This document shows, one piece after another, positions 1-16,689 of a DNA stretch of 42,091 bases; positions within the stretch are counted from its first letter, which is position 1; the number at the start of each line of letters is the position of its first letter. The DNA comes from an uncultured Actinomycetes bacterium. GTDB taxonomy: Bacteria > Actinomycetota > Acidimicrobiia > Acidimicrobiales > RAAP-2. The stretch spans positions 1 to 42,091 of the forward strand of contig CAIKAC010000026.1 of assembly GCA_903825305.1 (NCBI GenBank), in the 5' to 3' direction. Position numbers and translations under genes: made by a program. The notes under the pieces are model-generated. The model saw only the letters and a list, made by a program, of their open reading frames with translations, was not told the origin of the DNA and searched no databases.

Positions 1-437
1 CCAGGAGCACGGTGGTGCTTGTGGTTACCGTGACTGGCGCCTTGACCGCGGAAGTTGTGGCGCTTCATACCGCCAGCAAAACCCTTACCGCGACTCACTG
101 CAGTGACGTCAACTTTTTCGCCGACAGTCAAAATGTCAACAGCAATTTCTTGTCCAACTTGGAAACCATCTACCGAGTCGAGACGCAACTCGACAAGACG
201 ACGACCCGCAGGCACGTTTGCTGATGCGAAGTGACCGGCCTGAGCCTTAGTCAACTTCTTTGGATCCTTTTGCCCGTAAGTCACTTGGAGAGCGGAGTAA
301 CCATCGCGCTCCCCTGTCTTGACCTGGACTACGCGAACCGGCGCAACCTTGATCACGGTAACGGGTACCACGCGGTTGTCCTCGTCCCAGACCTGTGTCA
401 TGCCGACTTTCTCGCCGACGATCGCCTTCGTTGCCAC
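1..437 (-). CDS. rplC: 50S ribosomal protein L3 (5' part, runs off the left edge)
   Basis: This is an early-assembly protein of the large subunit that binds 23S rRNA near the peptidyl-transferase centre. About 145 codons are visible. They begin VATKAIVGEKVGMTQVW and include the glycine- and histidine-rich L3 signature (GKGFAGGMKRHNFRGQG, then SHGNHKHH) around residues 117-143. The C-terminal third lies outside the window. I chose the GTG at 437 because an AGGAAGG Shine-Dalgarno (SD) sequence sits 6 bases upstream and the protein aligns with L3 from that point. A longer ORF in another frame over the same DNA is a shadow. The gene follows rpsJ, as in the S10 operon, but an unusually long 239-base gap separates the two. 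Confidence 0.95.
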   Translation of the reverse strand, partial: MATKAIVGEKVGMTQVWDEDNRVVPVTVIKVAPVRVVQVKTGERDGYSALQVTYGQKDPKKLTKAQAGHFASANVPAGRRLVELRLDSVDGFQVGQEIAVDILTVGEKVDVTAVSRGKGFAGGMKRHNFRGQGASHGNHKHHRAP

Positions 438-616
438 TTGCAACCTTCCTCAACTTGGATGCCAGCGTTTCCACTGACATGCCAACGCTCCGTCCGGGAA
501 TCCCCGAACAGAGCGCTCGACTGGTGCGGCTCGATGTCCCTGTTTCCAGGCTGTCGAGCACGTCTATTGCATGGCTCCGAGTCACCTCGGTGCCGTCCCG
601 TTTCCGGGGGGTATTC

Positions 617-645
617 AGACTAGCGCCCCTCGGCCGATTCCGCAA
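617..645 (-). promoter_or_regulatory. possible promoter for rplC, overlapping the rpsJ hairpin
   Basis: On the minus strand TTGCGG (645-640) is followed after exactly 17 bases by TAGTCT (622-617). That fits the loose actinobacterial sigma-A pattern (TTGNNN, TANNNT). The -35 lies in the loop of the preceding hairpin. A start here would give rplC a leader of about 170 bases. This is inferred from pattern only. Confidence 0.35.
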
Positions 646-662
646 AACGGATCAGCCGAGGG
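627..662 (-). terminator. hairpin just downstream of rpsJ
   Basis: The arms CCCTCGGC (627-634) and GCCGAGGG (655-662) pair perfectly, with a further inner TCCG/CGGA stem and an A-rich loop. It begins 15 bases after the rpsJ stop. There is no T-tract on the minus strand, so this may be a U-less terminator, an attenuator or a processing site between rpsJ and rplC. Confidence 0.5.
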
Positions 663-676
663 ACACCAGCTTGGAA

Positions 677-985
677 TTACTGAATCTTGATCTCGATGTC
701 CACACCGGCAGGAAGGTCAAGACGCTGAAGCGAATCGACCGTCTTAGGGGTGTGCTCCACGATGTCTACGAGACGCTTGTGAATACGCATCTCGAAGTGC
801 TCGCGCGAGTCCTTGTACTTGTGAGGGCTGCGGATCACCGTGTAGCGGTGCTTCTCCGTAGGGAGCGGCACCGGACCTTGAACCTTGGCCTGGGTACGCA
901 GGACCGTCTGGACAATCTTCTCGGTCGATTGATCGAGAATTTCGTGGTCGTACGCCTTGAGCCGAATGCGGATATTGTTAGCCAT
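677..985 (-). CDS. rpsJ: 30S ribosomal protein S10 / NusE
   Basis: S10 is a small-subunit head protein. It also acts as NusE, pairing with NusB in transcription antitermination and linking NusG to the ribosome. The 102-residue protein is full length for the family and carries the S10 signature [14 protein letters not shown] at residues 52-65. It starts at ATG 21 bases after the tuf stop, so it is probably co-transcribed with the rpsL-rpsG-fusA-tuf genes. A hairpin follows it closely, and rplC comes only after a long gap. So here S10 looks like the last gene of the str operon rather than the first of an uninterrupted S10 operon. Confidence 0.97.
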   Translation of the reverse strand: MANNIRIRLKAYDHEILDQSTEKIVQTVLRTQAKVQGPVPLPTEKHRYTVIRSPHKYKDSREHFEMRIHKRLVDIVEHTPKTVDSLQRLDLPAGVDIEIKIQ

Positions 986-1006
986 GGTTCTTCGAGTCCG
1001 TCTCTA

Positions 1007-2194
1007 CTACTTGAGGATCTTGGTAACGCGACCAGCACCGACGGTACGGCCACCTTCGCGGATAGCGAAGCGAAGACCCTCGTCCATAGCGATCGGCTTG
1101 CCAAGCTCTACGGTCATCTCGGTGTTGTCACCAGGCATAACCATTTCGGTGCCGGAAGGCAGCTCGATGGAACCGGTGACGTCCGTGGTGCGGAAGTAGA
1201 ACTGCGGACGGTAGTTCGAGAAGAAGGGCTTGTGACGGCCGCCTTCTTCCTTGGTCAACACGTACACGTTGGCCTCGAAGTTGGTGTGAGGGGTGATGGA
1301 ACCGGGCTTGCACAGAACCTGACCACGCTCGACTTCTTCCTTCTTCGTACCACGAAGGAGCACGCCAACGTTGTCACCAGCCTGGCCGTTGTCGAGGAGC
1401 TTACGGAACATCTCGATACCGGTAACGGTGGTCTTTTGCGTGTCACGCAGACCAACGATTTCGACTTCGTCACCAACGTTGACGATGCCAGCTTCGATCT
1501 TTCCGGTCACCACGGTGCCACGACCGGTGATGGACATGACGTCTTCAACCGGCATAAGGAAGGGCTTGTCGGTGTCGCGCTCAGGCTCGGGGATGTAGGA
1601 GTCCACAGCGGCCATGAGCTCGAGGATGTTGGCGGTCCATGCGGCGTCGCCTTCGAGGGCCTTAAGCGCGGAAACCTTAACGATCGGGGTGTCGTCGCCA
1701 GGGAATTCGTACTCGTTGAGGAGCTCACGGATTTCGAGTTCCACGAGCTCAAGGAGCTCGGGGTCATCGACGACGTCAGCCTTGTTCAAGGCAACAACGA
1801 TGTAGGGCACGCCAACCTGACGGGCAAGCAGCACGTGCTCACGGGTCTGGGGCATGGGGCCGTCAGCTGCGGACACCACGAGGATGGCACCGTCGACCTG
1901 AGCCGCACCGGTGATCATGTTCTTGATGTAGTCAGCGTGACCGGGCATGTCAACGTGGGCGTAGTGACGGTTCTCCGTCTCGTACTCAACGTGAGCAATC
2001 GAAATGGTGATACCGCGCTGACGCTCTTCAGGGGCCTTGTCGATCTGGTCGAAAGGCGTGAACTCGGTACCGGGGTTGGCGTCAGCCAACACCTTGGTGA
2101 TTGCAGCCGTCAACGTGGTCTTACCGTGGTCAATGTGACCCATGGTTCCGATGTTTACGTGAGGCTTGGTGCGCTCGAACTTCTGCTTGGCCAT
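1007..2194 (-). CDS. tuf: translation elongation factor Tu
   Basis: EF-Tu is the GTPase that delivers aminoacyl-tRNA to the ribosomal A site. The 395-residue protein has the usual G-domain motifs: GHIDHGKT at 19-26, DMPGH at 82-86, NKAD at 137-140 and SALKAL at 175-180. The two beta-barrel domains follow and it ends [11 protein letters not shown]. The common GHVDHGKT has a conservative V-to-I change. The ATG has a GGGAGAGG SD. The gene lies 141 bases downstream of fusA and just upstream of rpsJ. A 619-codon open frame on the opposite strand is a codon-bias shadow. Confidence 0.98.
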   Translation of the reverse strand: MAKQKFERTKPHVNIGTMGHIDHGKTTLTAAITKVLADANPGTEFTPFDQIDKAPEERQRGITISIAHVEYETENRHYAHVDMPGHADYIKNMITGAAQVDGAILVVSAADGPMPQTREHVLLARQVGVPYIVVALNKADVVDDPELLELVELEIRELLNEYEFPGDDTPIVKVSALKALEGDAAWTANILELMAAVDSYIPEPERDTDKPFLMPVEDVMSITGRGTVVTGKIEAGIVNVGDEVEIVGLRDTQKTTVTGIEMFRKLLDNGQAGDNVGVLLRGTKKEEVERGQVLCKPGSITPHTNFEANVYVLTKEEGGRHKPFFSNYRPQFYFRTTDVTGSIELPSGTEMVMPGDNTEMTVELGKPIAMDEGLRFAIREGGRTVGAGRVTKILK

Positions 2195-2335
2195 TGGGGG
2201 ACCTCTCCCTGGTTTTTAGGACGGAACCCCCTCGGGCCCGTCGTAGTTGCTTGATTGGTTTCTTCTTCGATACTTCTCCCCTGCTGCTACCAGCCAGGGC
2301 CGTTGGCAACAGGGAGAAAAGACTCTAGTGGATTC

Positions 2336-4429
2336 TTAGGCCCCTGTCGCCCGCGCGATGATCTCCTTGGAGACCGACTCGGGAACTTCAGCGTAAGAAT
2401 GGAATTGCATGGTGTATGTCGCCCGACCTTGGGTGCGACTGCGAAGGTCGGTGGCATAGCCGAACATGTCAGAAAGTGGGACCTGAGCCTTGATGACTTG
2501 GGCATTTCCTCGCTGCTCCATGCCTTCGACCTTGCCACGACGACTTGACAAGTCGCCGATCACGTCGCCCATGTAGTCCTCGGGGGTTACCACTTCGACG
2601 TCCATGACCGGCTCCAAGAGCACGGGGCTCGCAGCTCGGGTGGCCTTCTTGATCGCCAAAGAACCGGCAATCTTGAACGCCATTTCTGAGGAGTCAACGT
2701 CGTGGTACGAACCAAAGGTCAGCGTGACCTTCAGGTCTTCCATGGGGTAGCCAGCCAACACACCCGAGGTCAAAGACTCTTGAATGCCCTGGTTGATCGA
2801 GGGAATGTATTCCTTGGGGATCACACCACCGGAGATCGCGTCGACGAACTCATAACCACCGCCAGGGCCCGTGGGCTCAACGGTGATGACCACGTGACCG
2901 TATTGACCCTTACCACCGGTTTGACGAACGTACTTCTCTTCGACCTTCTCGACCTTCTTGCGAATGGTCTCGCGATACGCCACCTGAGGCTTACCAACGT
3001 TGGCGTCAACGTTGAATTCACGCAGCATGCGGTCAACGAGCACTTCCAAGTGAAGCTCACCCATACCTGAGATAACCGTCTGGTTGGTCTCTTCGTCGGT
3101 ACGAACCCGGAAGGTGGGGTCTTCTTCTGACAAGGCATACAGCGCCTTGCCCAACTTGTCTTGGTCGGCCTTGGTCTTGGGCTCAACGGCGACGTGGATA
3201 ACGGGCTCGGGGAACTCCAAAGCTTCGAGCTCAATGGGGTTGTCCGGGTCTGAAAGCGTGTCACCCGTCGTGGTGTTCTTGAGACCCACGCCAGCAAAGA
3301 TGTCACCGGTGTAGACCGTGTCGATGTCTTCACGGCTGTTGGCGTGCATCTGCAGCAAGCGACCGATGCGCTCTTTCTTGCCACCCTTGGTGGTGTTGAG
3401 CAAGGTGCCACCCTTTTCAAAGGTGCCCGAGTACACGCGAACGTAGGTGAGCTTGCCGACATAGGGGTCGGTCATGATCTTGAAGGCCAAGCCAGCGAAG
3501 GGGGCGGAGTCCGAAACCTCACGGCTCATCTCTTCTTCGGGCTTGCCTGGCTTCGATCCCATGGTGGGAGGAAGGTCGATCGGCGAAGGCAGGTAGTCGA
3601 TCACCGCGTCGAGCATGGGCTGAACACCCTTGTTCTTAAACGCCGTGCCACACAGGATCGGGATGAGCTCCACGGCCAAGGTGGCCTTACGAAGCGCCGT
3701 CTTGATTTCTTGGGTCGTAATCTCCTCGTCGCCGAGGTACTTCTCCATGAGCGCTTCGTCGTAGGTGGCGACGTGCTCGAGCAATTCGGCACGGTACTCG
3801 TTGGCCTTGTCCACGAGGTCAGCGGGGATGTCGGTCTCGTGGTACTCCACACCCTTCTCGTCATCCCAAATCAGCGCCTTCATGGTGATGAGGTCAACGA
3901 CGCCGAGGAAGTCAGCCTCTGCACCAATGGGCAGCTGCACAACAGCCGGCACGCAGTCGAGGCGATCCTTGATCATGTCGACACAGCGATAGAAATCGGC
4001 GCCGGTGCGGTCCATCTTGTTGATGAAGCACATGCGAGGCACGTTGTACTTATTCGCCTGGCGCCATACGGTTTCCGTCTGAGGCTCAACACCAGCAACG
4101 GCGTCAAACACTGCCACGGTGCCGTCAAGAACGCGCAATGAGCGCTCTACTTCAACGGTGAAGTCAACGTGACCAGGGGTGTCAATGATGTTGATGGTGT
4201 GGTTGTTCCACGAGCAGGTCGTAGCAGCCGAGGTGATGGTGATACCACGCTCCTGCTCTTGGACCATCCAGTCCATGGTTGCGGCACCTTCGTGCACTTC
4301 ACCGATCTTGTAGTTACGACCGGTGTAGTACAAGATGCGCTCAGTCGTCGTCGTCTTACCGGCGTCGATGTGCGCCATGATGCCAATGTTGCGCGTGCGC
4401 TCAAGCGGGACGGGGCGAGTTGCAGCCAT
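2336..4429 (-). CDS. fusA: translation elongation factor G
   Basis: EF-G is the GTPase that drives ribosomal translocation and, with the ribosome recycling factor, subunit splitting. The 697-residue protein is the normal size. G-domain motifs are AHIDAGKT at 19-26, DTPGH at 83-87 and NKMD at 137-140; domains II-V follow, including [10 protein letters not shown] in domain IV. The ATG at 4429 gives the expected N-terminus, although its SD (AAAAGG, about 10 bases away) is weak. It lies between rpsG and tuf in the standard str-operon order. The 141-base gap to tuf contains no gene; I see no clear promoter in it. Confidence 0.98.
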   Translation of the reverse strand: MAATRPVPLERTRNIGIMAHIDAGKTTTTERILYYTGRNYKIGEVHEGAATMDWMVQEQERGITITSAATTCSWNNHTINIIDTPGHVDFTVEVERSLRVLDGTVAVFDAVAGVEPQTETVWRQANKYNVPRMCFINKMDRTGADFYRCVDMIKDRLDCVPAVVQLPIGAEADFLGVVDLITMKALIWDDEKGVEYHETDIPADLVDKANEYRAELLEHVATYDEALMEKYLGDEEITTQEIKTALRKATLAVELIPILCGTAFKNKGVQPMLDAVIDYLPSPIDLPPTMGSKPGKPEEEMSREVSDSAPFAGLAFKIMTDPYVGKLTYVRVYSGTFEKGGTLLNTTKGGKKERIGRLLQMHANSREDIDTVYTGDIFAGVGLKNTTTGDTLSDPDNPIELEALEFPEPVIHVAVEPKTKADQDKLGKALYALSEEDPTFRVRTDEETNQTVISGMGELHLEVLVDRMLREFNVDANVGKPQVAYRETIRKKVEKVEEKYVRQTGGKGQYGHVVITVEPTGPGGGYEFVDAISGGVIPKEYIPSINQGIQESLTSGVLAGYPMEDLKVTLTFGSYHDVDSSEMAFKIAGSLAIKKATRAASPVLLEPVMDVEVVTPEDYMGDVIGDLSSRRGKVEGMEQRGNAQVIKAQVPLSDMFGYATDLRSRTQGRATYTMQFHSYAEVPESVSKEIIARATGA

Positions 4430-4468
4430 GATTTCAGAACCTTTTCGTGGGGAGGATGGGTGGGGTGA

Positions 4469-4939
4469 CTACCAGCGGTAGTGGGCGAATGCCTTGTTGG
4501 ACTCTGCCATCTTGTGCAGGTCTTCCTTGCGCTTGAATGCAGCTCCAACGCCGTTGGAGGCATCCAAGATTTCGTTGGCCAAACGCTCGGCCATGGTCTT
4601 CTCGCGACGACTGCGCGAGAAACCAACGAGCCAACGGATAGCCAGAGTGGTCGCACGGCGAGGACGAACCTCAACGGGGACCTGATACGTCGCACCACCG
4701 ACGCGGCGGCTACGAACTTCGAGTTCTGGACGAACGTTTTCAACGGCGCGCTTCAAAACGGCAACCGGGTCTTGCTCGGTGCGCTCTTTCACGGTCTCCA
4801 AAGCGGTGTACATAATGCGCTCGGCGGTGTTGCGCTTGCCGCGGCTCAGAATCTTGTTGATGACCTGGGTGACAAGGACTGACTTGTATACCGGGTCGGG
4901 TGCGATTTCGCGACGGGGGGCGGGGCCTGAACGGGGCAT
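4469..4939 (-). CDS. rpsG: 30S ribosomal protein S7
   Basis: S7 is the primary 16S rRNA-binding protein that nucleates assembly of the small-subunit head and lines the E site. The protein is 156 residues, the usual length, begins [18 protein letters not shown] and ends with the family-typical NKAFAHYRW. The ATG lies 2 bases after the rpsL stop, with AAGGAG inside the end of rpsL placed 8 bases upstream, so the two genes are tightly coupled. In model bacteria S7 represses its own operon by binding the intercistronic mRNA. With only 2 bases between rpsL and rpsG, such a site could not sit in the gap. Confidence 0.97.
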   Translation of the reverse strand: MPRSGPAPRREIAPDPVYKSVLVTQVINKILSRGKRNTAERIMYTALETVKERTEQDPVAVLKRAVENVRPELEVRSRRVGGATYQVPVEVRPRRATTLAIRWLVGFSRSRREKTMAERLANEILDASNGVGAAFKRKEDLHKMAESNKAFAHYRW

Positions 4940-4941
4940 TC

Positions 4942-5313
4942 CTATGACTCCTTCTTGGCGCCGTAACGGCTACGGGCCTGGCTGCGGTCGCGGACGCCTG
5001 AGGTGTCAAGCGCGCCACGGATTACCTTGTAACGAACACCCGGGAGGTCCTTCACACGACCACCACGAACCAACACAATGGAGTGCTCTTGGAGGTTGTG
5101 GCCAACTCCGGGGATGTACGCGGTCACTTCAACACCTGAGGTCAGACGAACACGGGCCACCTTGCGAAGGGCCGAGTTCGGCTTCTTCGGTGTGGTCGTG
5201 TAGACACGGGTGCAGACGCCACGGCGCTGCGGAGCGCCCTTCAGCGCGGGGGTCTTGGTCTTTGACGTCTTTGCCTGGCGGCCCTTTCGGACCAGCTGCT
5301 CAATCGTGGGCAC
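4942..5313 (-). CDS. rpsL: 30S ribosomal protein S12
   Basis: S12 lies at the decoding centre and affects fidelity. The 123-residue protein contains [10 protein letters not shown] at about residues 42-51 and [12 protein letters not shown] around 84-95. The lysines whose substitution gives streptomycin resistance in mycobacteria (K43 and K88) are both wild type. The inference is a streptomycin-sensitive ribosome as far as S12 is concerned. The start is GTG at 5313, with GAGG 6 bases upstream. It is the first gene of the str operon; a plausible promoter lies about 90 bases upstream. Confidence 0.97.
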   Translation of the reverse strand: MPTIEQLVRKGRQAKTSKTKTPALKGAPQRRGVCTRVYTTTPKKPNSALRKVARVRLTSGVEVTAYIPGVGHNLQEHSIVLVRGGRVKDLPGVRYKVIRGALDTSGVRDRSQARSRYGAKKES

Positions 5314-5399
5314 GCGTTACCTCGTTGGACTTTCTTGGTGGAGAACTCTTACACGCACACGAACCGCTCTCGCGAAGTTCTGCGTGCATGGGGAGTTCG

Positions 5400-5425
5400 A
5401 TTCTAAACCGGTTTTTCCCTCCCCG
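5400..5425 (-). promoter_or_regulatory. probable str operon (rpsL) promoter
   Basis: On the minus strand TAGAAT (5405-5400) matches the -10 consensus at 5 of 6 positions. The -35 is not clear: GGAC-like sequence at the right distance overlaps the edge of the rpoC hairpin. The predicted leader to the rpsL GTG is about 80 bases. It contains a possible stem (CACGCA with TGCGTG) around 5350-5390. This is the only good -10 in the rpoC-rpsL gap. Confidence 0.5.
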
Positions 5426-5460
5426 TCCAACCGGCGCGAAGCCGGTTGGACGGTTCGGGG
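5421..5460 (-). terminator. strong hairpin after rpoC
   Basis: CCGTCCAACCGGC (5423-5435) pairs perfectly over 13 bases with GCCGGTTGGACGG (5441-5453) around a 5-base loop. It lies about 16 bases downstream of the rpoC stop. No T-tract follows on the minus strand, but actinobacterial terminators often lack one. It probably ends the rpoBC transcript before the str operon promoter. Confidence 0.75.
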
Positions 5461-5468
5461 TGGGAATG

Positions 5469-13054
<7,586 letters not shown>

Positions 13055-13260
13055 CGGTCTCCTCCTTGCTGGTGCGGCGACATGTACTACGAGATAGCAA
13101 TAACTTCGCTCAGAGATGCCAAAGCCGTCCCACGGGAGTCCGGGGACGCCAAAAGGGACAGCAGGGAATCTACGAGCGAGAGCCAAGCCTAGCGCCAGTT
13201 CGAGGCGAGCACAACAGAGACATGCGGAGGGTCTCCGCATGTGCCCCGAGTACTCGTGCT
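13055..13260 (-). promoter_or_regulatory. rpoB 5' leader (no gene)
   Basis: This is the untranslated stretch between the predicted transcription start near 13260 and the TTG start of rpoB. It ends in a strong AAGGAGGA SD. An open frame continues through it in the rpoB frame but does not resemble RpoB. I recognise no known RNA family in it. Confidence 0.5.
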
Positions 13261-13267
13261 GGAACCG

Positions 13268-13296
13268 ACCCTAGGAAGGGTTCCGGGCTACGTCAA
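13268..13296 (-). promoter_or_regulatory. probable rpoBC promoter
   Basis: On the minus strand TTGACG (13296-13291) is followed after exactly 17 bases by TAGGGT (13273-13268). This is the best sigma-A-like match in the window. The -10 lies in a small inverted repeat (13261-13284). Separate rpoB promoters downstream of rplL are known in mycobacteria. Confidence 0.6.
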
Positions 13297-13299
13297 GCA

Positions 13300-13327
13300 C
13301 CCCCTGAACCCCTCGGGGCCCAGGGGG
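13300..13327 (-). terminator. hairpin between rplL and rpoB (attenuator or terminator)
   Basis: The outer arms CCCCCTG (13300-13306) and CAGGGGG (13321-13327) enclose an inner CCCC/GGGG stem. It lies about 20 bases after the rplL stop and just before the rpoB promoter. There is no T-tract. The position matches the known rplL-rpoB attenuator of enterobacteria, so partial read-through is plausible. Confidence 0.6.
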
Positions 13328-13346
13328 ATGCGTGACCTATCGGGAA

Positions 13347-13739
13347 CTACTTAACTTCAACGGTGGCGCCGGCGCCCTCAAGGGCAGCCTTCGCCTTGTC
13401 CGCGTCATCCTTCGAGGCACCCTCGAGGATGGGCTTCGGAGCACCGTCAACCAGGTCCTTGGCTTCCTTGAGGCCCAAGTTGGTCAGGGCGCGAACTTCC
13501 TTGATGACCTGGATCTTCTTGTCGCCAGCGTCGGTGAGGATGACGTCGAATGACGACTTCTCCTCGCCACCAGCGGCTTCAGCACCGCCACCGGCGGCCG
13601 GAGCGGCTGCAACTGCAACCGGAGCGGCGGCGGTGACGCCGAACTTCTCCTCGAACTCCGAGAGGAGCTCTGAGAGCTCGATCACGGAGAGTTCTGCGAT
13701 CCCGTCGAGGATCTGGTCCTTGGTCAGACTTCCTGCCAT
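13347..13739 (-). CDS. rplL: 50S ribosomal protein L7/L12
   Basis: This is the multicopy stalk protein that recruits and stimulates the translational GTPases EF-Tu and EF-G. The 130-residue protein has an N-terminal dimerisation domain (about 1-35) that binds L10, an Ala/Gly-rich hinge (about 38-60), and a C-terminal factor-binding domain with the conserved [14 protein letters not shown] segment near 95-108. The ATG has an AAAGGA SD. It lies 45 bases after rplJ and is the last gene before the rplL-rpoB hairpin. Confidence 0.97.
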   Translation of the reverse strand: MAGSLTKDQILDGIAELSVIELSELLSEFEEKFGVTAAAPVAVAAAPAAGGGAEAAGGEEKSSFDVILTDAGDKKIQVIKEVRALTNLGLKEAKDLVDGAPKPILEGASKDDADKAKAALEGAGATVEVK

Positions 13740-13784
13740 GGTTATTTCCTTTCGTATGTCGATTGTTGGTGGTGGTAAAACGAA

Positions 13785-14507
13785 CTACTCGGCCGATTCA
13801 GCGGGTGCTTCGTCGGTCGCGGGGGCCTCGTCAGTTGCTGGCGCCTCGGCGGCTTCAACTTCCTCAGCGGCTGGCTCATCGGCAACAACCTCTTCAGCGG
13901 AGGCCTCAACAGGGGCTTCCTGGGTTGCAGCTTCTGGAGCCGGGGTCTCATCGGCCGGTGCCTCAGCGGCAGCGGGCGCTGCTTCTGCGGGACGTGATTC
14001 GATAAGAGCGGAGAGGCCATAGGCAAAGTTCTGCGGAACGGCCTTGAGCAAACTGGCGAATTGTTGCATCGGCGAAGCCAAGAGGCCAGCCAAGCGCGCC
14101 AAGAGCACCTCGCGAGAAGGCAGGTCTGCCAGAGCCTTCAAATCTGAAGCGCTCAGCGTCGAGCCTTCGAGGATGCCGCCCTTGATCACAAGGGCCGGGT
14201 TTTCCTTGGCAAAGTCGCGAAGCGCCTTGGCCACGGCGGAAACATCGCCTTCCACAAAAGCAATGGCGGTTGGGCCGGTGAGGTGGTCGCTGAGACCCTC
14301 GTTCGAGGTGCCGCTGATGGCACGACGAACCAGGGTGTTTTTGAAGACCTTGAAGTCGCCGCCCAGTGCCTTAAGGGACTTGCGCAAGCCGGCCATTTCG
14401 GTCACGGTCAGGCCGCGGTACTCCGTGACAACGGCTGCATCGGCAGCTTCAATCTTGTCGCGGACTTCGTCGACGACCGCAATCTTTTCGGGCCTTGGAT
14501 TTTCCAT
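13785..14507 (-). CDS. rplJ: 50S ribosomal protein L10 with a long acidic tail
   Basis: L10 anchors the L7/L12 dimers to 23S rRNA at the stalk base. Residues 1-171 are a normal L10 (MENPRPEKIAVVDEV onward, with the RGLTVTEMAGLRK segment at 31-43). Residues 172-240 form an extra Ala/Glu/Pro/Thr-rich tail with tandem APATDE units. Typical L10 stops at 165-180 residues. I chose ATG 14507, with GAGG a few bases upstream; an upstream in-frame ATG at 14567 adds non-homologous sequence. The tail resembles the flexible L7/L12 hinge in composition, but its function is unknown. Confidence 0.95.
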   Translation of the reverse strand: MENPRPEKIAVVDEVRDKIEAADAAVVTEYRGLTVTEMAGLRKSLKALGGDFKVFKNTLVRRAISGTSNEGLSDHLTGPTAIAFVEGDVSAVAKALRDFAKENPALVIKGGILEGSTLSASDLKALADLPSREVLLARLAGLLASPMQQFASLLKAVPQNFAYGLSALIESRPAEAAPAAAEAPADETPAPEAATQEAPVEASAEEVVADEPAAEEVEAAEAPATDEAPATDEAPAESAE

Positions 14508-14734
14508 GGTGTCCTCGTCTCGTTGATCGAAAGATCCGGCCGAGGACGGCCCCGACGCCAAGGCCACGGGCCTTTGCGTGAGTCCACCTCGTCAGGCGGG
14601 CGATATGCCCTTTGAGCCATTACTGGCACCGGATGTCTCTGGTGTTCTGTTCTAAATCTGTGGTGCGAGACCCCCAAGGGGGCTTCGCGAGAGTGCAAAG
14701 CCTACTGGCTCCGACTCGACTTCGCCAATTGGCG
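14508..14734 (-). promoter_or_regulatory. rplJ leader, probable L10-binding autoregulatory region
   Basis: This 227-base gap between rplA and rplJ holds no gene. In many bacteria this position carries an L10 leader RNA that represses rplJL. A CCCCC/GGGGG hairpin flanked by GCGA/TCGC lies at 14665-14688 and several GC-rich inverted segments lie near 14540-14580. The assignment rests on position; I could not match the family consensus by eye. Confidence 0.4.
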
Positions 14735-15463
14735 CTAGGAAGCGGCGCCCACTGGTTCTTCAACGGCAATCTCGCGAACCAACGCCGGGTCGAGCTTGAC
14801 GCTCGGTCCCATGGTGGACGAAATTGCTGCGGAGAGCACGTAGCGGCCCTTGGCCGATGCGGGCTTCACGCGGAAGAGTTCGTCAAAGACGGCGTGGATG
14901 TTGCGCACGATGTCTTCAGCCGAGAAGGAGACCTTGCCAACAGGAAGGTGGATGTTGCCCACCTTGTCCGTGCGGTACTCAACACGACCGGCCTTGAACT
15001 CAGAAACTGCCTTGCCAACTTCCATGGTGACCGTGCCGGTCTTGGGGTTCGGCATGAGGCCACGAGGTCCCAGGACTCGACCCAAGGTACCCACCTGAGC
15101 CATGAGGTCAGGCGTGGCGATGACGACGTCAAAGTCAGTAAAGCCATCGTTGACGCGAGCTACCAAGTCGTCCGAGCCAACAATGTCGGCACCAGCATCG
15201 CGTGCTTCGTTGGCCTGGTCGCCTGCGGCGAACACAGCGACGCGAACACTGCGGCCCGTACCTGCTGGCAGCGACAGCGTGCCACGAAGAATCTGGTCGG
15301 CCTTACGGGGGTCGACGCCAAGGTTGACGGCGAGGTCAACGGTTTCATCGAACTTTGCGCTTGCGAGTTCCTTGACCTTGGTTACTGCGGCCGGAACGCT
15401 GACGTAGGCCTCGCGGTCAATTTGCTTGGCAGCGTCGAGGTACTTCTTGCCGTGCGTGCTCAT
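14735..15463 (-). CDS. rplA: 50S ribosomal protein L1
   Basis: L1 forms the mobile stalk at the E site and in many bacteria represses the rplKA operon. The 242-residue protein is close to the family length. It contains the L1 signature region around 130-150 ([18 protein letters not shown]) and begins [16 protein letters not shown]. The ATG has an AAGGAATCACC SD. It follows rplK by 29 bases, so the two are almost certainly one transcript. Confidence 0.97.
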   Translation of the reverse strand: MSTHGKKYLDAAKQIDREAYVSVPAAVTKVKELASAKFDETVDLAVNLGVDPRKADQILRGTLSLPAGTGRSVRVAVFAAGDQANEARDAGADIVGSDDLVARVNDGFTDFDVVIATPDLMAQVGTLGRVLGPRGLMPNPKTGTVTMEVGKAVSEFKAGRVEYRTDKVGNIHLPVGKVSFSAEDIVRNIHAVFDELFRVKPASAKGRYVLSAAISSTMGPSVKLDPALVREIAVEEPVGAAS

Positions 15464-15492
15464 GGTGATTCCTTACCTTTTCGTGTTCGTAA

Positions 15493-15918
15493 CTAGCCCG
15501 CGACCGCGATGCCCATGGAGCGTGCCGTTCCTGCGATTTGGCGCTTGGCCATATCGAGGTCATCGGTGTTCAAGTCAGGCAACTTGGTCTTAGCGATTTC
15601 TTCCACCTGTGCATCCGTGATGGTCGCGATGGTCTCGCGGCCAGCGGTCTTGGATGCCTTGTCGAGGCCTGCGGCCTGACGGATCAAGACGGGAGCCGGC
15701 GGGGTCTTGAGGATGAAGCTGAACGTACGGTCCTCGTAGATTGAAATCTCTACGGGAACAACTGAGCCACGCATGGCTTCGGTCTTGTCGTTGTACTGCT
15801 TGACGAAATCCATGGTTTGGATGCCGTGTGGTCCAAGGGCGGTACCAACCGGAGGTGCGGGCGTTGCGCCACCGGCAGGGAGCTGAATCTTGACTACGGC
15901 GATGACCTTCTTGGCCAT
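15493..15918 (-). CDS. rplK: 50S ribosomal protein L11
   Basis: L11 binds the GTPase-associated centre of 23S rRNA with L10/L12 and is needed for RelA-type stringent signalling and thiopeptide sensitivity. The 141-residue protein is standard. It has the proline-rich N-terminal region (PAPPVGTALGPHGI near 21-34) and the C-terminal rRNA-binding domain ending GTARSMGIAVAG. The ATG has AGGAAGG upstream. It lies 42 bases after nusG. Confidence 0.97.
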   Translation of the reverse strand: MAKKVIAVVKIQLPAGGATPAPPVGTALGPHGIQTMDFVKQYNDKTEAMRGSVVPVEISIYEDRTFSFILKTPPAPVLIRQAAGLDKASKTAGRETIATITDAQVEEIAKTKLPDLNTDDLDMAKRQIAGTARSMGIAVAG

Positions 15919-15960
15919 GGCGGTACCTTCCTTTTGTTTCGAGTGTCCTAAGCCGAAGGC

Positions 15961-16668
15961 TTAGAGCTTGGAGACCTGACTGAATTCGAGTTCGACCGGG
16001 GTTTCCCGGCCAAAGATGTTGACGAGCACCTTGAGCTTGAGCTGGTCCTCGTTGATGTCGGCAATTTGGCCCGAGAAATCGGCAAACGGGCCTTCCTTGA
16101 CGCGAACCGTCTCGTTGATTTCGTACTCGAGACGAGGACGACTGCGCTTGGCTGGTGCTTGCTCGCCGCCAATCACGGTGACGTGCAAGATGCCTTCAAC
16201 TTCCTTGCGGCTCAGGGGCACTGGTCGTGATCCGCCTCCGACGAAGCCCGTGACGCCCGGCGTGGAGCGAATTGCACCCCACACCTCGTCGTTGCTGTCA
16301 CAGCGCACGAGGATGTAGCCCGGGAAGACTTTCTTCGAGACGGTGACCTTCTTGCCACCTTTGAATTCCACGACGTCTTCCATAGGGATGACAATTTCGT
16401 GGACCAACTCTTCGAGTGAACGCGAGGTCACGACGTTCTCGAGGTTTCCCTTGACTTTGTTTTCGTAACCCGAGTACGTGTGCACGACGAACCAACGACC
16501 AGGACGGTCATAGGGGCTCTCCACAGTGGGGCCTTCGTCCTCGAACTCTTCGTCAAGTACGGCTTCAATGGCGTCGTCAAGTACCTCAACGGCCTCGGCC
16601 TCATCGGCAATGACCTCGTCGATTACCTCGACGGAATCTGCTGCATCTTGCGTGTTTTCAATAGTCAC
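15961..16668 (-). CDS. nusG: transcription termination/antitermination factor NusG
   Basis: NusG binds the beta' clamp helices and links RNA polymerase to Rho or to S10 on the ribosome. The 235-residue protein has an acidic extension at 1-50 (rich in Glu, Asp and Ala), an NGN domain at about 57-165 ([15 protein letters not shown] onward) and a C-terminal KOW domain ([13 protein letters not shown] near 193-205). Acidic N-terminal extensions are common in actinobacterial NusG. The start is GTG at 16668, 21 bases after secE, with only a weak SD, which suggests coupling to secE. Confidence 0.96.
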   Translation of the reverse strand: MTIENTQDAADSVEVIDEVIADEAEAVEVLDDAIEAVLDEEFEDEGPTVESPYDRPGRWFVVHTYSGYENKVKGNLENVVTSRSLEELVHEIVIPMEDVVEFKGGKKVTVSKKVFPGYILVRCDSNDEVWGAIRSTPGVTGFVGGGSRPVPLSRKEVEGILHVTVIGGEQAPAKRSRPRLEYEINETVRVKEGPFADFSGQIADINEDQLKLKVLVNIFGRETPVELEFSQVSKL

Positions 16669-16689
16669 AGGTCTGCTTCTTTGCCTTAG

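Noticed and set aside
247-645. 132-codon minus-strand frame between rpsJ and rplC
   Set aside because: It overlaps the true rplC in another frame and is Arg/Ser-rich without homology; rplC itself is clear.
395-2254. Open frame of 619 codons on the plus strand opposite tuf and rpsJ
   Set aside because: It mirrors conserved EF-Tu codons, has no SD or promoter, and its composition (many Leu, Val, His, Gly) is typical of antisense shadows of GC-rich genes.
13055-13240. N-terminal extension of rpoB
   Set aside because: The added residues are Cys/Arg-rich and unrelated to RpoB, while a strong SD precedes TTG 13054.
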